From assembly GCA_964496695.1 (NCBI GenBank), contig CAZCBE010000023.1, positions 1 through 64,000 on the forward strand: a stretch of 64,000 bases of DNA, written 5' to 3'. Below are positions 23,658 to 32,146 of the stretch, piece after piece; within the stretch, counting starts at the first letter, position 1, and every line of letters starts with the position of its first letter. The notes under the pieces were generated by a model. The model worked only from the letters and a program-made list of their open reading frames with translations. It searched no databases and was not told the origin of the DNA. A program made the position numbers and the translations under genes. The stretch comes from SXTU01 sp964496695. Its GTDB lineage: Bacteria > Verrucomicrobiota > Verrucomicrobiia > Limisphaerales > SXTU01.

Positions 23658-25145
23658 ATGCTTCCCCCTTGTAAAACCAAGCTCGTCTGCACGATTGGAC
23701 CGGCCTCCGATTCGCCTGAGGTCATGCGGCAACTGCTCCAGGCGGGGATGAACATCGCCCGGCTCAATTACTCGCACGGTGACTTCGCGAAACATAAGGC
23801 GGTGATTGCCGGCCTTCGCCAGGCGGCAAAGGCGGCCAGTCAGCAACTGACAATCATGGCCGATCTCCCGGGGCCCAAGATTCGCATCGGGATGCTCACG
23901 CAGGATGTAGTCGAGCTGCAGCGGGGCGAGGTCTTCACGTTGACCACGGATGAAATCATCGGTGATGCGCGGCGCGTCTCCGTGAACTTCCGGCGCCTCC
24001 CACAGGTGGTGAAGCCGGGCGATGTCCTCTTCCTCAACGATGGCATCATTCAAGTCGCCGTGACGCAGGTCACGGGCAACGAGGTCGCGTGCCGCGTGCT
24101 GGTTGGCGGCGAGTTGCGTTCGCACAAGGGACTGAATCTCCCCGGCATCGAACTGGGTGTCAGCGCGTTTACCACGCATGACCATGAGTGCCTGAAGTCC
24201 GCGTTGGCCAATGGCGTGGATGCAATCAGCCAGTCTTTCGTGGAAGGGCCGGAGGATGTGGCGGCGGTGCGAAAGGCCGCGGCCGAGCTGGGGCATCACC
24301 CGTTCATCATCGCCAAGATCGAGCGCGCCGGTGCGTTGGCGCACCTGGACGAAATTTTGCAGGCCGCCGACGGCGTCATGATCGCGCGCGGCGATCTCGG
24401 GGTGGAAATCCCGATGGAACAGATTGCGGTGGTCCAGAAGCAATTGACCTGCAAGGCCAATTTGCTGGGGAAACCCGTGATTACCGCCACGCAGATGCTG
24501 GAGTCCATGGTGGATCACGCCCGCCCCACGCGCGCGGAAGCGACCGACGTGGCCAATGCCATCCTCGACGGCACGGACTGCGTGATGCTCTCCGAGGAAT
24601 CGGCCACGGGGAAGTTCCCCGTCGAGGCGGTGAAGATGCTCGCCCGGATCGCGGTGGCCACGGAGCCGCATCGCGTCCACGGCCGCATGCGCGAGGTCTT
24701 CGCCGACTACGACCGGGTGCACGAGGTCCCGCTCGTGAAGCTCATGTCGCACAATGTCCAGCAGACCGTGGATCACCTGGCCCCGACGGTGGTGATCGTC
24801 GCCACGGCCACCGGGCACAAGGCCCGGCTCATCTCGCGGTTCAAGCTGCCGGTATGGACGGTGGCCGTCAGCCGCGCGGCCGCGACCTGTCAGGGGCTGC
24901 AATTCTCATACGGCGTGCATCCGGTCCACGCCCCGGAGCTGCCTCAGGATTGGAACGCCTTCGCGCGGCAGTGGGTGCAAAGCCAGGGGCTGCCACCGGG
25001 ACTGGTCGTGCTGACCTCCGGTCCTTCACCTGACCATCCCGAGGCGAATCACCGGCTGGAGGTCATGGATTTGTCTCATAAAAAACCGGCGGCTGAAACG
25101 CCCAAGAACGGACATTGCCATGACAGCCACAATCACGGTGGGTGA
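23658..25145 (+). CDS. pyk: Pyruvate kinase
   Basis: Protein of 495 residues from ATG 23658 (MLPPCKTKLVCTIGPAS). Typical segments: the ATP/PEP site ARLNYSHGDF, the B-domain, the catalytic block KIERAGALAHLDEIL...MIARGDLGVEIP, KPVITATQMLESM, and RAEATDVANAILDGTDCVMLS. The C-terminal domain is normal in size, followed by a His-rich tail HCHDSHNHGG. It makes pyruvate and ATP from PEP, feeding the decarboxylase encoded next; the last 26 bases overlap that gene. First gene of a four-gene glycolytic/fermentative operon. A GGGGT/ACCCC element lies upstream. Confidence 0.92.
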   Translation: MLPPCKTKLVCTIGPASDSPEVMRQLLQAGMNIARLNYSHGDFAKHKAVIAGLRQAAKAASQQLTIMADLPGPKIRIGMLTQDVVELQRGEVFTLTTDEIIGDARRVSVNFRRLPQVVKPGDVLFLNDGIIQVAVTQVTGNEVACRVLVGGELRSHKGLNLPGIELGVSAFTTHDHECLKSALANGVDAISQSFVEGPEDVAAVRKAAAELGHHPFIIAKIERAGALAHLDEILQAADGVMIARGDLGVEIPMEQIAVVQKQLTCKANLLGKPVITATQMLESMVDHARPTRAEATDVANAILDGTDCVMLSEESATGKFPVEAVKMLARIAVATEPHRVHGRMREVFADYDRVHEVPLVKLMSHNVQQTVDHLAPTVVIVATATGHKARLISRFKLPVWTVAVSRAAATCQGLQFSYGVHPVHAPELPQDWNAFARQWVQSQGLPPGLVVLTSGPSPDHPEANHRLEVMDLSHKKPAAETPKNGHCHDSHNHGG

Positions 25146-26787
25146 GTATCTGCTGGCCCGGCTGAAGGAGCTGGGGGTGGATCATCTCTTCGGAGTGCCG
25201 GGGGACTTCGTGCTGGGTTTTTTCAACCAGGTGATGAAGAGCCAGCTCAAGTATGTCGGCACCTGCAATGAACTCAACGCCGCCTACGCTGCGGACGGCT
25301 ACGCCCGCATCAAGGGCCTGGGTGCCTTCGCCTCGACCTTCGGCGTGGGCGAACTCAGCGCAATCAACGGCGTGGCTGGAGCCTTCGCGGAACGGGTCCC
25401 GGTGGTGGTGATCACCGGCTCGCCGGCGACGACGCATTTCCGCAATCGCCCGCTGCTGCACCACACGCTGGGCGATTACCAGATCCCCCTGCGGATGTAT
25501 GAGAAAATCACAGTGGCCTCCACCCAACTGGCCTGTGGTGAGACGGCCCCGGCGGAGATAGACCGGGTGTTGTCGGCGTGCCTGACCCATCAGCAGCCCG
25601 TCTATATCAGCCTGCCGGCGGACGTGGTGCTGATGCCTTGCCACCCACCGGAAGCCTTTCGTTTTCCCTCGCCCCGCCCCAGCGATCCGGATGCACTTCG
25701 GGAGGCCGTCAGGGAAGCGCTGGACATGCTGGAGCAGGCGCAGAAGCCGGTGGTCATCGGTGACGTGGAACTGATCCGCTTCAAGCTGCAGCAGGAATTC
25801 GCCGCCCTGTTGGAGCAGACGGGCTTTCCCTATGTCACCATGATGCTGGGCAAGACCGTGCTCTCGGAACACCACCCGCAGTTCATCGGCCTCTTCGAAG
25901 GTGTCCGCAGCCGTGAGTATGTGCGCAACCGCGTCGCGTCCGCCGACTGCATCCTGCAACTGGGAGCCTTGATGACCGATTTCAACACGGGTGGTTTCAC
26001 GACCCATCTCGATGATGCGAAGACGATCCGGGCGAACATCCGGTCCGTGAAGATCAAGCATCACCTGTTCGAGAACGTGCGGCTGCAGGATTTCCTCCTC
26101 GGCCTGACGGAAAAGCTGTCCCGCCGTGATCCCGCCACGCTCGACATCCAGGGGGCGGTGGAGGGCTGCGTGCACCGGCGCACGTCGCCTTACCAGCCGG
26201 AAGCGGCAAGACCGGTCACGATCAAGCGCTTCTTCGACCGCATGAGCCACTTTCTGGAAGCGAACTCCATCGTCATCGCCGAAACCGGCGTGGCCCTTTT
26301 CAGCGCCGCCGAGATGCTGATGCCGGAAGGTGCCACGTTCATCGGGCAGACGTTCTACGGCTCCATCGGCTACACCGTCGGGGCGACGCTTGGCACGGCC
26401 ATTGCCGCACCCGACCGGCGGAGCGTGCTCTTCGTGGGCGACGGAGCCTTTCAGGTCACCGGCCAGGAGCTTTCCACGATCATCCGGTATCAGCTCAAGC
26501 CCGTCATCTTTCTCCTCAACAACGACGGCTACACCATCGAGCGGGTGATCTGCGAGCGCCCTTACAACGACATCCAGCGCTGGCACTATCACAAACTCGT
26601 GGAGGTGTTTGGCGGCGGGCTGGGCCTGGATGTCCGCACGGAAGGGGAGCTGGAAACGGCGCTGGCCAGGGCCGCCACGGCGGACGGCGTTGTGTTCATC
26701 GAAGTCCACACCGAGCGGATGGACTGTCCCGAGGCGCTGCGCAGCGCCGGCCGTTCAATGGCGAAAACCAACCAGTTGGACCCATGA
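25120..26787 (+). CDS. pdc: Thiamine-diphosphate pyruvate decarboxylase (PDC/IPDC family)
   Basis: Protein of 555 residues. Catalytic residues of pyruvate decarboxylase are in place: E51 in CNELNAAYAADGYAR, the paired H114-H115 in RPLLHHTLGD, D441 in the thiamine-diphosphate motif VGDGAFQVTGQEL...LLNNDGYTIE, and E474 at its end. The HH pair separates true PDC/indolepyruvate decarboxylases from acetolactate synthases and benzoylformate decarboxylases. The reaction is pyruvate to acetaldehyde and CO2; phenyl- or indolepyruvate are alternative substrates. It overlaps pyruvate kinase by 26 bases and the alcohol dehydrogenase by 4 (ATGA), so all are translated together. PDC is uncommon in bacteria. 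Confidence 0.88.
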   Translation: MTATITVGEYLLARLKELGVDHLFGVPGDFVLGFFNQVMKSQLKYVGTCNELNAAYAADGYARIKGLGAFASTFGVGELSAINGVAGAFAERVPVVVITGSPATTHFRNRPLLHHTLGDYQIPLRMYEKITVASTQLACGETAPAEIDRVLSACLTHQQPVYISLPADVVLMPCHPPEAFRFPSPRPSDPDALREAVREALDMLEQAQKPVVIGDVELIRFKLQQEFAALLEQTGFPYVTMMLGKTVLSEHHPQFIGLFEGVRSREYVRNRVASADCILQLGALMTDFNTGGFTTHLDDAKTIRANIRSVKIKHHLFENVRLQDFLLGLTEKLSRRDPATLDIQGAVEGCVHRRTSPYQPEAARPVTIKRFFDRMSHFLEANSIVIAETGVALFSAAEMLMPEGATFIGQTFYGSIGYTVGATLGTAIAAPDRRSVLFVGDGAFQVTGQELSTIIRYQLKPVIFLLNNDGYTIERVICERPYNDIQRWHYHKLVEVFGGGLGLDVRTEGELETALARAATADGVVFIEVHTERMDCPEALRSAGRSMAKTNQLDP

Positions 26788-27899
26788 GCCTCACGTCCCC
26801 GAACACCGTCCCGAAGCCGGAAACTGGGCCTGCCCACGGCGGAACGAACCCGGTCACGATGAAGGGCTTGGTTTACCACGGTCCGGGTCGGCTGGCCTGG
26901 GAGGAGCGTCCCAAGCCCCGGCTGGTCGAGGCCACGGATGCCATCGTGCGGATCACCACGACGACCCTCTGCGGGACCGATCTGCACATCTTGAAGGGGG
27001 ACGTGCCGTCCATCGCCGAGGGGCGCATCCTCGGGCACGAGGGCGTAGGGATGGTCGAGGAAGTCGGGAGCAGCGTCCTGGGTTTCCACGTCGGCGACAA
27101 AGTCCTGATTTCGCTGATTACTTCCTGCGGCCGGTGCAGCTTCTGCAAAAAGGGCATGTATTCCCATTGCCGCAACGGTGGCTGGCGGCTGGGCAACCAG
27201 CTTGACGGCACGCAGGCCGAATATGTGCGAATTCCCTATGCCGATACTGGTTTATATCTGCTGCCACCCGAGGCCGACGAGGAGGCGGTGGTCATGCTCA
27301 GTTGCATTTTACCGACCGGCCTGGAATGCGGCGTGTTGAACGGGCAGGTGAAGCCGGGCGACACTGTGGCCATCGTGGGAGATGGTCCGGTGGGCCTCGC
27401 CACTTTGCTGATGGCTCAACTCTACTCGCCCTCCGAGCTTATCGTGATCGGCCAGAACAACACGCGCCTGGAGGCCGCCAAATCATTCGGCGCGACCCAG
27501 ATCGTGAACAGCTCGGACGGCAAAGCGGTAGAGCGCGTCCTGGCCCTGACGCAGGGTGCTGGAGTGGATGTGGCGATCGAAGCCGTGGGGCTGCCTGCGA
27601 CCTTCGACATCTGTCAGTCCATCATCGCCCCGGGCGGGCGCATCGCCAACGTGGGTGTGCATGGCAAGCCAGTCGAGCTGCGGCTCGACAAGCTCTGGAG
27701 TGCCAACCTCACGATCACCACCCGGCTGGTGGATGCGGGCTCGACGGCGATGTTGCTCCGGATGGTTCAATCAGGCCGCCTCGATGCCAAACGGCTCGTC
27801 AGCCACCGCTTCAAATTGTCGGCCATCATGCAGGCCTACGACACCTTCGCGAATGCCGCCAAGGAACGGGCGTTAAAAGTGGTGCTCAAGAATGGCTAA
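26784..27899 (+). CDS. Zinc-dependent alcohol dehydrogenase (MDR family)
   Basis: Protein of 371 residues from the ATG overlapping the decarboxylase stop; an internal ATG (KGLVYHG) after a 25-residue leader is an alternative. The catalytic zinc Cys is in TTLCGTDLHILKGD and the His in GHEGVGMVEE; the structural zinc site is CGRCSFCKKGMYSHC. The NAD site is AIVGDGPVGLAT. Expected reaction: acetaldehyde + NADH to ethanol, or oxidation of related alcohols. Placed between pyruvate decarboxylase and aldolase, it closes a sugar-to-ethanol route. It ends 8 bases inside the aldolase gene. Confidence 0.88.
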   Translation: MSLTSPNTVPKPETGPAHGGTNPVTMKGLVYHGPGRLAWEERPKPRLVEATDAIVRITTTTLCGTDLHILKGDVPSIAEGRILGHEGVGMVEEVGSSVLGFHVGDKVLISLITSCGRCSFCKKGMYSHCRNGGWRLGNQLDGTQAEYVRIPYADTGLYLLPPEADEEAVVMLSCILPTGLECGVLNGQVKPGDTVAIVGDGPVGLATLLMAQLYSPSELIVIGQNNTRLEAAKSFGATQIVNSSDGKAVERVLALTQGAGVDVAIEAVGLPATFDICQSIIAPGGRIANVGVHGKPVELRLDKLWSANLTITTRLVDAGSTAMLLRMVQSGRLDAKRLVSHRFKLSAIMQAYDTFANAAKERALKVVLKNG

Positions 27900-28950
27900 G
27901 CCGCGCGTTGGAGCACGTTCTTTCAACATTATGACCAGACTCTCCATGGCGGCAACTGCCGCGGCACTCATGGCTCACGGCAAAGGCATCCTTGCCGCGG
28001 ATGAAAGCCTGCCGACCATCGGGAAGCGCTTTGCCGCCCTCGGCATTGCGTCCACGGAGGACAACCGCCGCGCCTATCGCGAGCTGCTGTTCACGACCGC
28101 AGGTTTGGGCGAATTCATCAGCGGGGTGATTCTGTTCGACGAAACGATTCGCCAGCGGACCCGAGACGGCATTCTGATGCCGGAAACGCTCGCTCGGCAG
28201 GGCATCCTCACTGGCATCAAGGTGGATCAGGGCACCATCGCTCTGGCCGGTTCGGCCGGAGAAACGGTCACGGAAGGGCTTGATGGGCTTCGGGAGCGGC
28301 TGGCCGAGTATCGTGAGCTGGGCGCGCGTTTCACCAAGTGGCGCGCGGTGATCACCATCGGCGAAGGACTTCCCACACGACGCTGCCTGGCCGCGAACGC
28401 GTCGGCGCTGGCGATGTTCGCGGGGCTGAGCCAGGAGGCGGGGCTGGTGCCGATCGTGGAGCCGGAGGTCCTGATGAACGGCAGCCACGACATGGCACGT
28501 TGCGAAGAGGTGATGAGCATCACTTTGCAATGCGTGTTTGCCGCGCTGTTTGAACAGCGGGTCGTATTGGAGGAAATGCTGCTCAAGCCAGGCATGGTGC
28601 TGTCCGGTGCGGATTGTCCGACCCAGGCCGACGTCGTGGCCGTGGGGGAGGCAACGCTGCGTTGCTTGCGCCGCTCCGTGCCCGCCGCCGTGCCGGGGAT
28701 CGTCTTCCTTTCGGGCGGGCAAAGCGACGAGGCGGCCACGCGGAGGCTCAATGCCATCTGCCGCCTCGGTGCCGGTCCCTGGCGGCTGAGTTTCTCCTTC
28801 GGCCGCGCGCTGCAAGCCCCCGCGATGAAACTGTGGCAAGGCTCTCAAGCCAACGCCTGCGCGGCGCAAGTGGCGCTGCACCATCGCGCGCGATGCAACA
28901 GCGCCGCCGTGCTAGGCAAGTATTCCGAGACGATGGAAAGGTGTTCCTGA
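27892..28950 (+). CDS. Class I fructose-bisphosphate aldolase
   Basis: Protein of 352 residues. Class I aldolase motifs: KGILAADESLPTIGKRF (the usual ADEST has L for T), GIKVDQG, RFTKWRAV, VEPEVL, and the Schiff-base lysine K232 in EEMLLKPGMVL. SFSFGRALQAPAMKLWQG is the phosphate-binding end. It splits fructose 1,6-bisphosphate into triose phosphates. Its ATG lies inside the last codons of the alcohol dehydrogenase gene, so it is the fourth gene of the operon. No terminator with a T run is seen after 28950. Confidence 0.9.
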   Translation: MAKPRVGARSFNIMTRLSMAATAAALMAHGKGILAADESLPTIGKRFAALGIASTEDNRRAYRELLFTTAGLGEFISGVILFDETIRQRTRDGILMPETLARQGILTGIKVDQGTIALAGSAGETVTEGLDGLRERLAEYRELGARFTKWRAVITIGEGLPTRRCLAANASALAMFAGLSQEAGLVPIVEPEVLMNGSHDMARCEEVMSITLQCVFAALFEQRVVLEEMLLKPGMVLSGADCPTQADVVAVGEATLRCLRRSVPAAVPGIVFLSGGQSDEAATRRLNAICRLGAGPWRLSFSFGRALQAPAMKLWQGSQANACAAQVALHHRARCNSAAVLGKYSETMERCS

Positions 28951-29100
28951 ATCCGAGCCCGAGCCCTGCGCGCAGCATCACCCCTCGGGCACGGCGCGAG
29001 TGCGGGTGACCAGCGCAATGTCGGAACCGGCGCTGCCACGCAGCCAGATAACGCTCCTCGCCAAGCACCGGTCACGTCCTGCGGGCGAGCCGCTCCTCTG

Positions 29101-29415
29101 GACCTCGAAGACTACCTCGTTGAGCTTGTCATCAAGTTCGAGGAGCTGATCGAGTCCTGCAACGCTGGCAGCCGGAACGTTGAGTCGCTGTTCGAGGACT
29201 TGCTGAAGCTGACCCGGGCGCTGAGCGAGGAGGAGTTCGTCTTTTTCGGCTTTCTTACCCGTCCGGCACCAGAACTGAGCACCGACGAATGCGCGGAGGT
29301 GAAGCGGGTCGCTTGCTTGCTGCTGGATCGGCTGACGCACCGGGTGCACATCCTGGAAGCCAACGGGCAGAGCTACCGACTGCAAGATGCCAAGGGGCGG
29401 CTGAAGCGGAAGTGA
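29101..29415 (+). pseudogene. Chimeric fragment: HsdR C-terminus joined to IstB C-terminus
   Basis: The frame reads EELIESCNAGSRNVESLFEDL, SEEEFVFFGFLTRPAPELST and EVKRVACLLLDRL, which is the C-terminal region of a type I restriction HsdR subunit. It passes without a break into THRVHILEANGQSYRLQDA and a basic tail, which is the end of an IS21-family IstB ATPase. Both families have LLDRL-like sequence at this point (about 29316-29333), so the join probably arose by recombination there. No start, helicase or nuclease domain is present, and there is no complete restriction system in the window. Confidence 0.6.
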
Positions 29416-29597
29416 GTCCAACGAACCATCGACCGCAGGCGGGCGCGAGCTGGAGGGGCTGGCAGCTCGCCCTCCTGCTCGTTTTACCTCGCTGCGAACT
29501 CCTCGGACTTGACCTCCCAGCCCAAAAACCGTTCTCGTCGACCCGGAAGATGTCTCACTTTTCGAACGCCACCCGCCGCACTTTTCGACCGCCGCTT
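29416..29597 (+). mobile_element. Probable right end of an IS21-family element
   Basis: Downstream of the IstB-like tail there is no gene until the truncated esterase. CACTTTTCGA occurs twice, at 29556-29565 and 29579-29588, 23 bases apart, as in the multiple terminal repeats of IS21 ends. The element's border should lie near 29597, where esterase homology resumes. istA and most of istB are missing. Confidence 0.45.
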
Positions 29598-30022
29598 ATG
29601 TAAACGGTGACGGTGCGCTTGTAGTCGATCGGATGCGTCTCGACGATCAACGTCTTGGGGTTCTTGGGATCAACGGTGCCGAGGACGTCGCGAGCAATCC
29701 CTGGGTTGAAGAGCTTGCACTCCTTCGAGTCCATGCTGAACTGCTGGACCTGCCCCTGTGGCACGCCGGCGACGGCTTTCGCTTCTGGAGCCGCCACATA
29801 CTCGGGGCCGACTAGGAAATCGCCGTCAGCGTCAACGGGCGGATTTACCCCGAGCTTGCCATCAAGCCGGGTGAACTTTGGTGTCCCCGGCGCATCGAAG
29901 GGACGAGTTGGCGGCTGTGGGCGATCCTGCTGCTTCTGCACGGCCGGCTTCTGGTCAGCACTGAACGCGGAGAGGGCGAGCACCATGAGGCCGAGCATGA
30001 GGGAATTGCGGCGGGAGATCAT
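29555..30022 (-). pseudogene. Esterase-family protein truncated by the IS end
   Basis: From ATG 30022 there is a signal peptide (SLMLGLMVLALSAFSA) and a region typical of the first part of verrucomicrobial IroE/Fes-like esterases: FLVGPEYVAAPEAKAVAGVP, QQFSMDSKECKLFNPGIARD and TLIVETHPIDYKRTVTVYI. Homology then stops and the frame runs through the IS terminal repeats (SGGRKVRRVAFEK) to a stop at 29555. The catalytic Ser/His part of the alpha/beta hydrolase is gone. It is divergent from the intact tannase gene. Confidence 0.6.
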
Positions 30023-30152
30023 GGGCGAAGGGTATTCAGAACCGCGCCAGAATGTCACGATGCCGTTCAATGTCGGCGGCCGACCGTGCGGACTGCGCCA
30101 GAAACACGGCAATTGTCATTGCGCTCCGGTTCCAGTAACACGCCGCTCAACC

Positions 30153-31745
30153 ATGAACCTCCCTCGGAGACTGAAATGCGTTCGCGTCTGCCGGCTCCTC
30201 GCCGTGCTGTTGGTTGCGAGCACCCTGCATGCCGCCCTCACCGCCGAGCCACCGCTGAAGCCGCTGTATCCGGGGATTGCGCCGGCAGGCACCCCGGAAG
30301 CCCTCAAGCAGCTTTCGCTCCTGAACACCACGATCGAGTCGGTGGTCGTGGATGAGAAGCTCAACACCTGCCTCGTGACCGCCATCGTCATGCATCCACC
30401 GGCGACCAACCGCACCAAGGTCTGGGTCGGACTGCCGCTGACGAACTGGAACGGGCGGTTTCAAGGCACGGGCGGCGGCGGCTTCGTCGGGGGGAACCCT
30501 GGCAGCGTGCGCGGACCGGTGGCCCGGGGATTCTCGGCCGGCGCGACGGACACCGGGCACGAAGGGGGCAGCGGCAGTTTCGCGCTCGATGCGACCGGCC
30601 GGCAGAACTGGCAGGGCATCATTGACAACGCCTATCTCGGCATCCACGAGATGACCGTGGTGGGCAAGGCGGTCACGCAGGCGTTCTACGGCCAGCCTCC
30701 CCGCTATTCCTATTTCGTCGGCGGCTCGACCGGCGGACGGCAGGGCCTGATGGAGGCGCAACGCTTCCCGGAGGATTACGATGGTATCGTCTCCGCCTGC
30801 CCCGCGATCAACTGGCAGCGCTTCGTGCCCGCGAGCCTCTGGCCCGAGGTGGTCATGCTCACGATGTCCAACTTCGTCTCGAAAGCGAAGCTCGACGCTG
30901 CCACGGCCGCCGCCATCGCCGTCTGCGACGCGGATGACGGCGTGAAGGACGGGGTCATTGACGACCCGCTTCATTGCACCTACGACCCGCAGGTGCTGGT
31001 GGGCAGCAAGGTGGTCGGGGAGACGTTCACCGCCGCCGACGCCGAGGTGATCCGCAAGATCTGGCAAGGCCCGCGCCGGCAGGACGGCAGCTTCATGTGG
31101 CATGGTCTGGAACGCGGCGCGGATATGTTCCCCTATGCCGGCACCCAAGGATCACCGCTCAAAGGCAAGCCGTTCAGCATTTCGCTCGACTACTGGACTT
31201 ACTACCTGGCGCAGGATGCCAAGTGGGACTGGACCACGCTGAACCACGCAGGCTTTGAGCAGCTCTGGACCAAGTCCGTGGAGCAATACGGCGCGGTGAT
31301 TGGCACCGACGATCCCGACCTTACCCGCTTCCGTGACCGGGGCAGCAAGGTCATCATCTACCACGGCCTGGCGGACCAACTCATTCCCGCTGCGGGCAGC
31401 ATTGATTATTATCGGCGAGTGCAGCAACTCATGGGCGGCGAATCGAAGACCGCTGAGTTCGCCCGGCTGTTTCTGGTGCCCGGGGTGGACCACGGCTTTC
31501 GGGGTGCCGGTGCCACGCCCACTGGGCTGAATGAGGCCATTCTCCGCTGGGTCGAGGAAGGCCAGGCACCGGAGAAGCTCCTGGCCGAGAAGCGCGACGC
31601 AAGCGGCAAGGTCATCCGCACTCGCCCGCTCTTCCCCTATCCGCACGCGGCGAAATACAAGGGCAGCGGCAACCCGGACGACGCGGAGAATTTCGTCAGC
31701 AATCCAATTGCAAATGGCGCAAACTTCTATCGGTTAAAGAAATGA
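30153..31745 (+). CDS. Tannase/feruloyl esterase family hydrolase
   Basis: Protein of 530 residues from ATG 30153; the frame is open further upstream, but a signal peptide (VCRLLAVLLVASTLHAA) follows this start closely. The nucleophile Ser lies in VGGSTGGRQGLMEAQRFPEDYDG, the tannase-family GxSxGGR motif; the acid is probably in IIYHGLADQLIP and the catalytic His in VPGVDHGFRG. It likely hydrolyses ester bonds in plant phenolics (feruloyl or galloyl esters) outside the cytoplasm. The exact substrate is unknown. No co-directional partner follows. Confidence 0.85.
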   Translation: MNLPRRLKCVRVCRLLAVLLVASTLHAALTAEPPLKPLYPGIAPAGTPEALKQLSLLNTTIESVVVDEKLNTCLVTAIVMHPPATNRTKVWVGLPLTNWNGRFQGTGGGGFVGGNPGSVRGPVARGFSAGATDTGHEGGSGSFALDATGRQNWQGIIDNAYLGIHEMTVVGKAVTQAFYGQPPRYSYFVGGSTGGRQGLMEAQRFPEDYDGIVSACPAINWQRFVPASLWPEVVMLTMSNFVSKAKLDAATAAAIAVCDADDGVKDGVIDDPLHCTYDPQVLVGSKVVGETFTAADAEVIRKIWQGPRRQDGSFMWHGLERGADMFPYAGTQGSPLKGKPFSISLDYWTYYLAQDAKWDWTTLNHAGFEQLWTKSVEQYGAVIGTDDPDLTRFRDRGSKVIIYHGLADQLIPAAGSIDYYRRVQQLMGGESKTAEFARLFLVPGVDHGFRGAGATPTGLNEAILRWVEEGQAPEKLLAEKRDASGKVIRTRPLFPYPHAAKYKGSGNPDDAENFVSNPIANGANFYRLKK

Positions 31746-32146
31746 GGCGAATTGGCCTGACCCGGCGACGATGCGCTTGCTTGCGCCTTTGTGCCTTCAC
31801 CTGAGGAATCGCCTACGACCCAAGCTCGTCGTTTCATCTGGGGAGTGTTCTGTTCCGTAGCTCTAACGCTAATTGCAGGGGCAATTTGCAAGGGGTTGCG
31901 GAGGGTTTCAAGGACGATTCGCGCCAACTCCGCCACCGCTCGAACCCTTTCGGGAAGCGCCGGAGTCAGGCGTCAAGCACCGGGGACAGTCTGTGCGCTG
32001 GCGGGACTGGTCGGCGGAGGCCCAGACGCGCTGGCACGACCATCGCCACCAGAGCGGCCAGGCCCGCGCCAGATCGTTGCACGATCCGGGCGATGAACTC
32101 CGAACTGTTGTCGCTGCGCAGATTCGGTTTGCGAGTGCCACCCGAA
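31746..32146. other. Intergenic region, no intact gene
   Basis: Only a short transposase relic (32068-32121, minus) can be supported. The rest gives no protein-like frame on either strand. Confidence 0.5.
32068..32121 (-). pseudogene. Short relic of an integrase-type transposase
   Basis: The minus strand reads LRSDNSSEFIARIVQRSG, matching the central DDE-domain motif (xRSDNGxEFIA) of IS3/IS481/IS21-type transposases. Nothing else of the gene remains in this or neighbouring frames. It abuts the 3' end of the DUF1552 gene. Confidence 0.45.
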
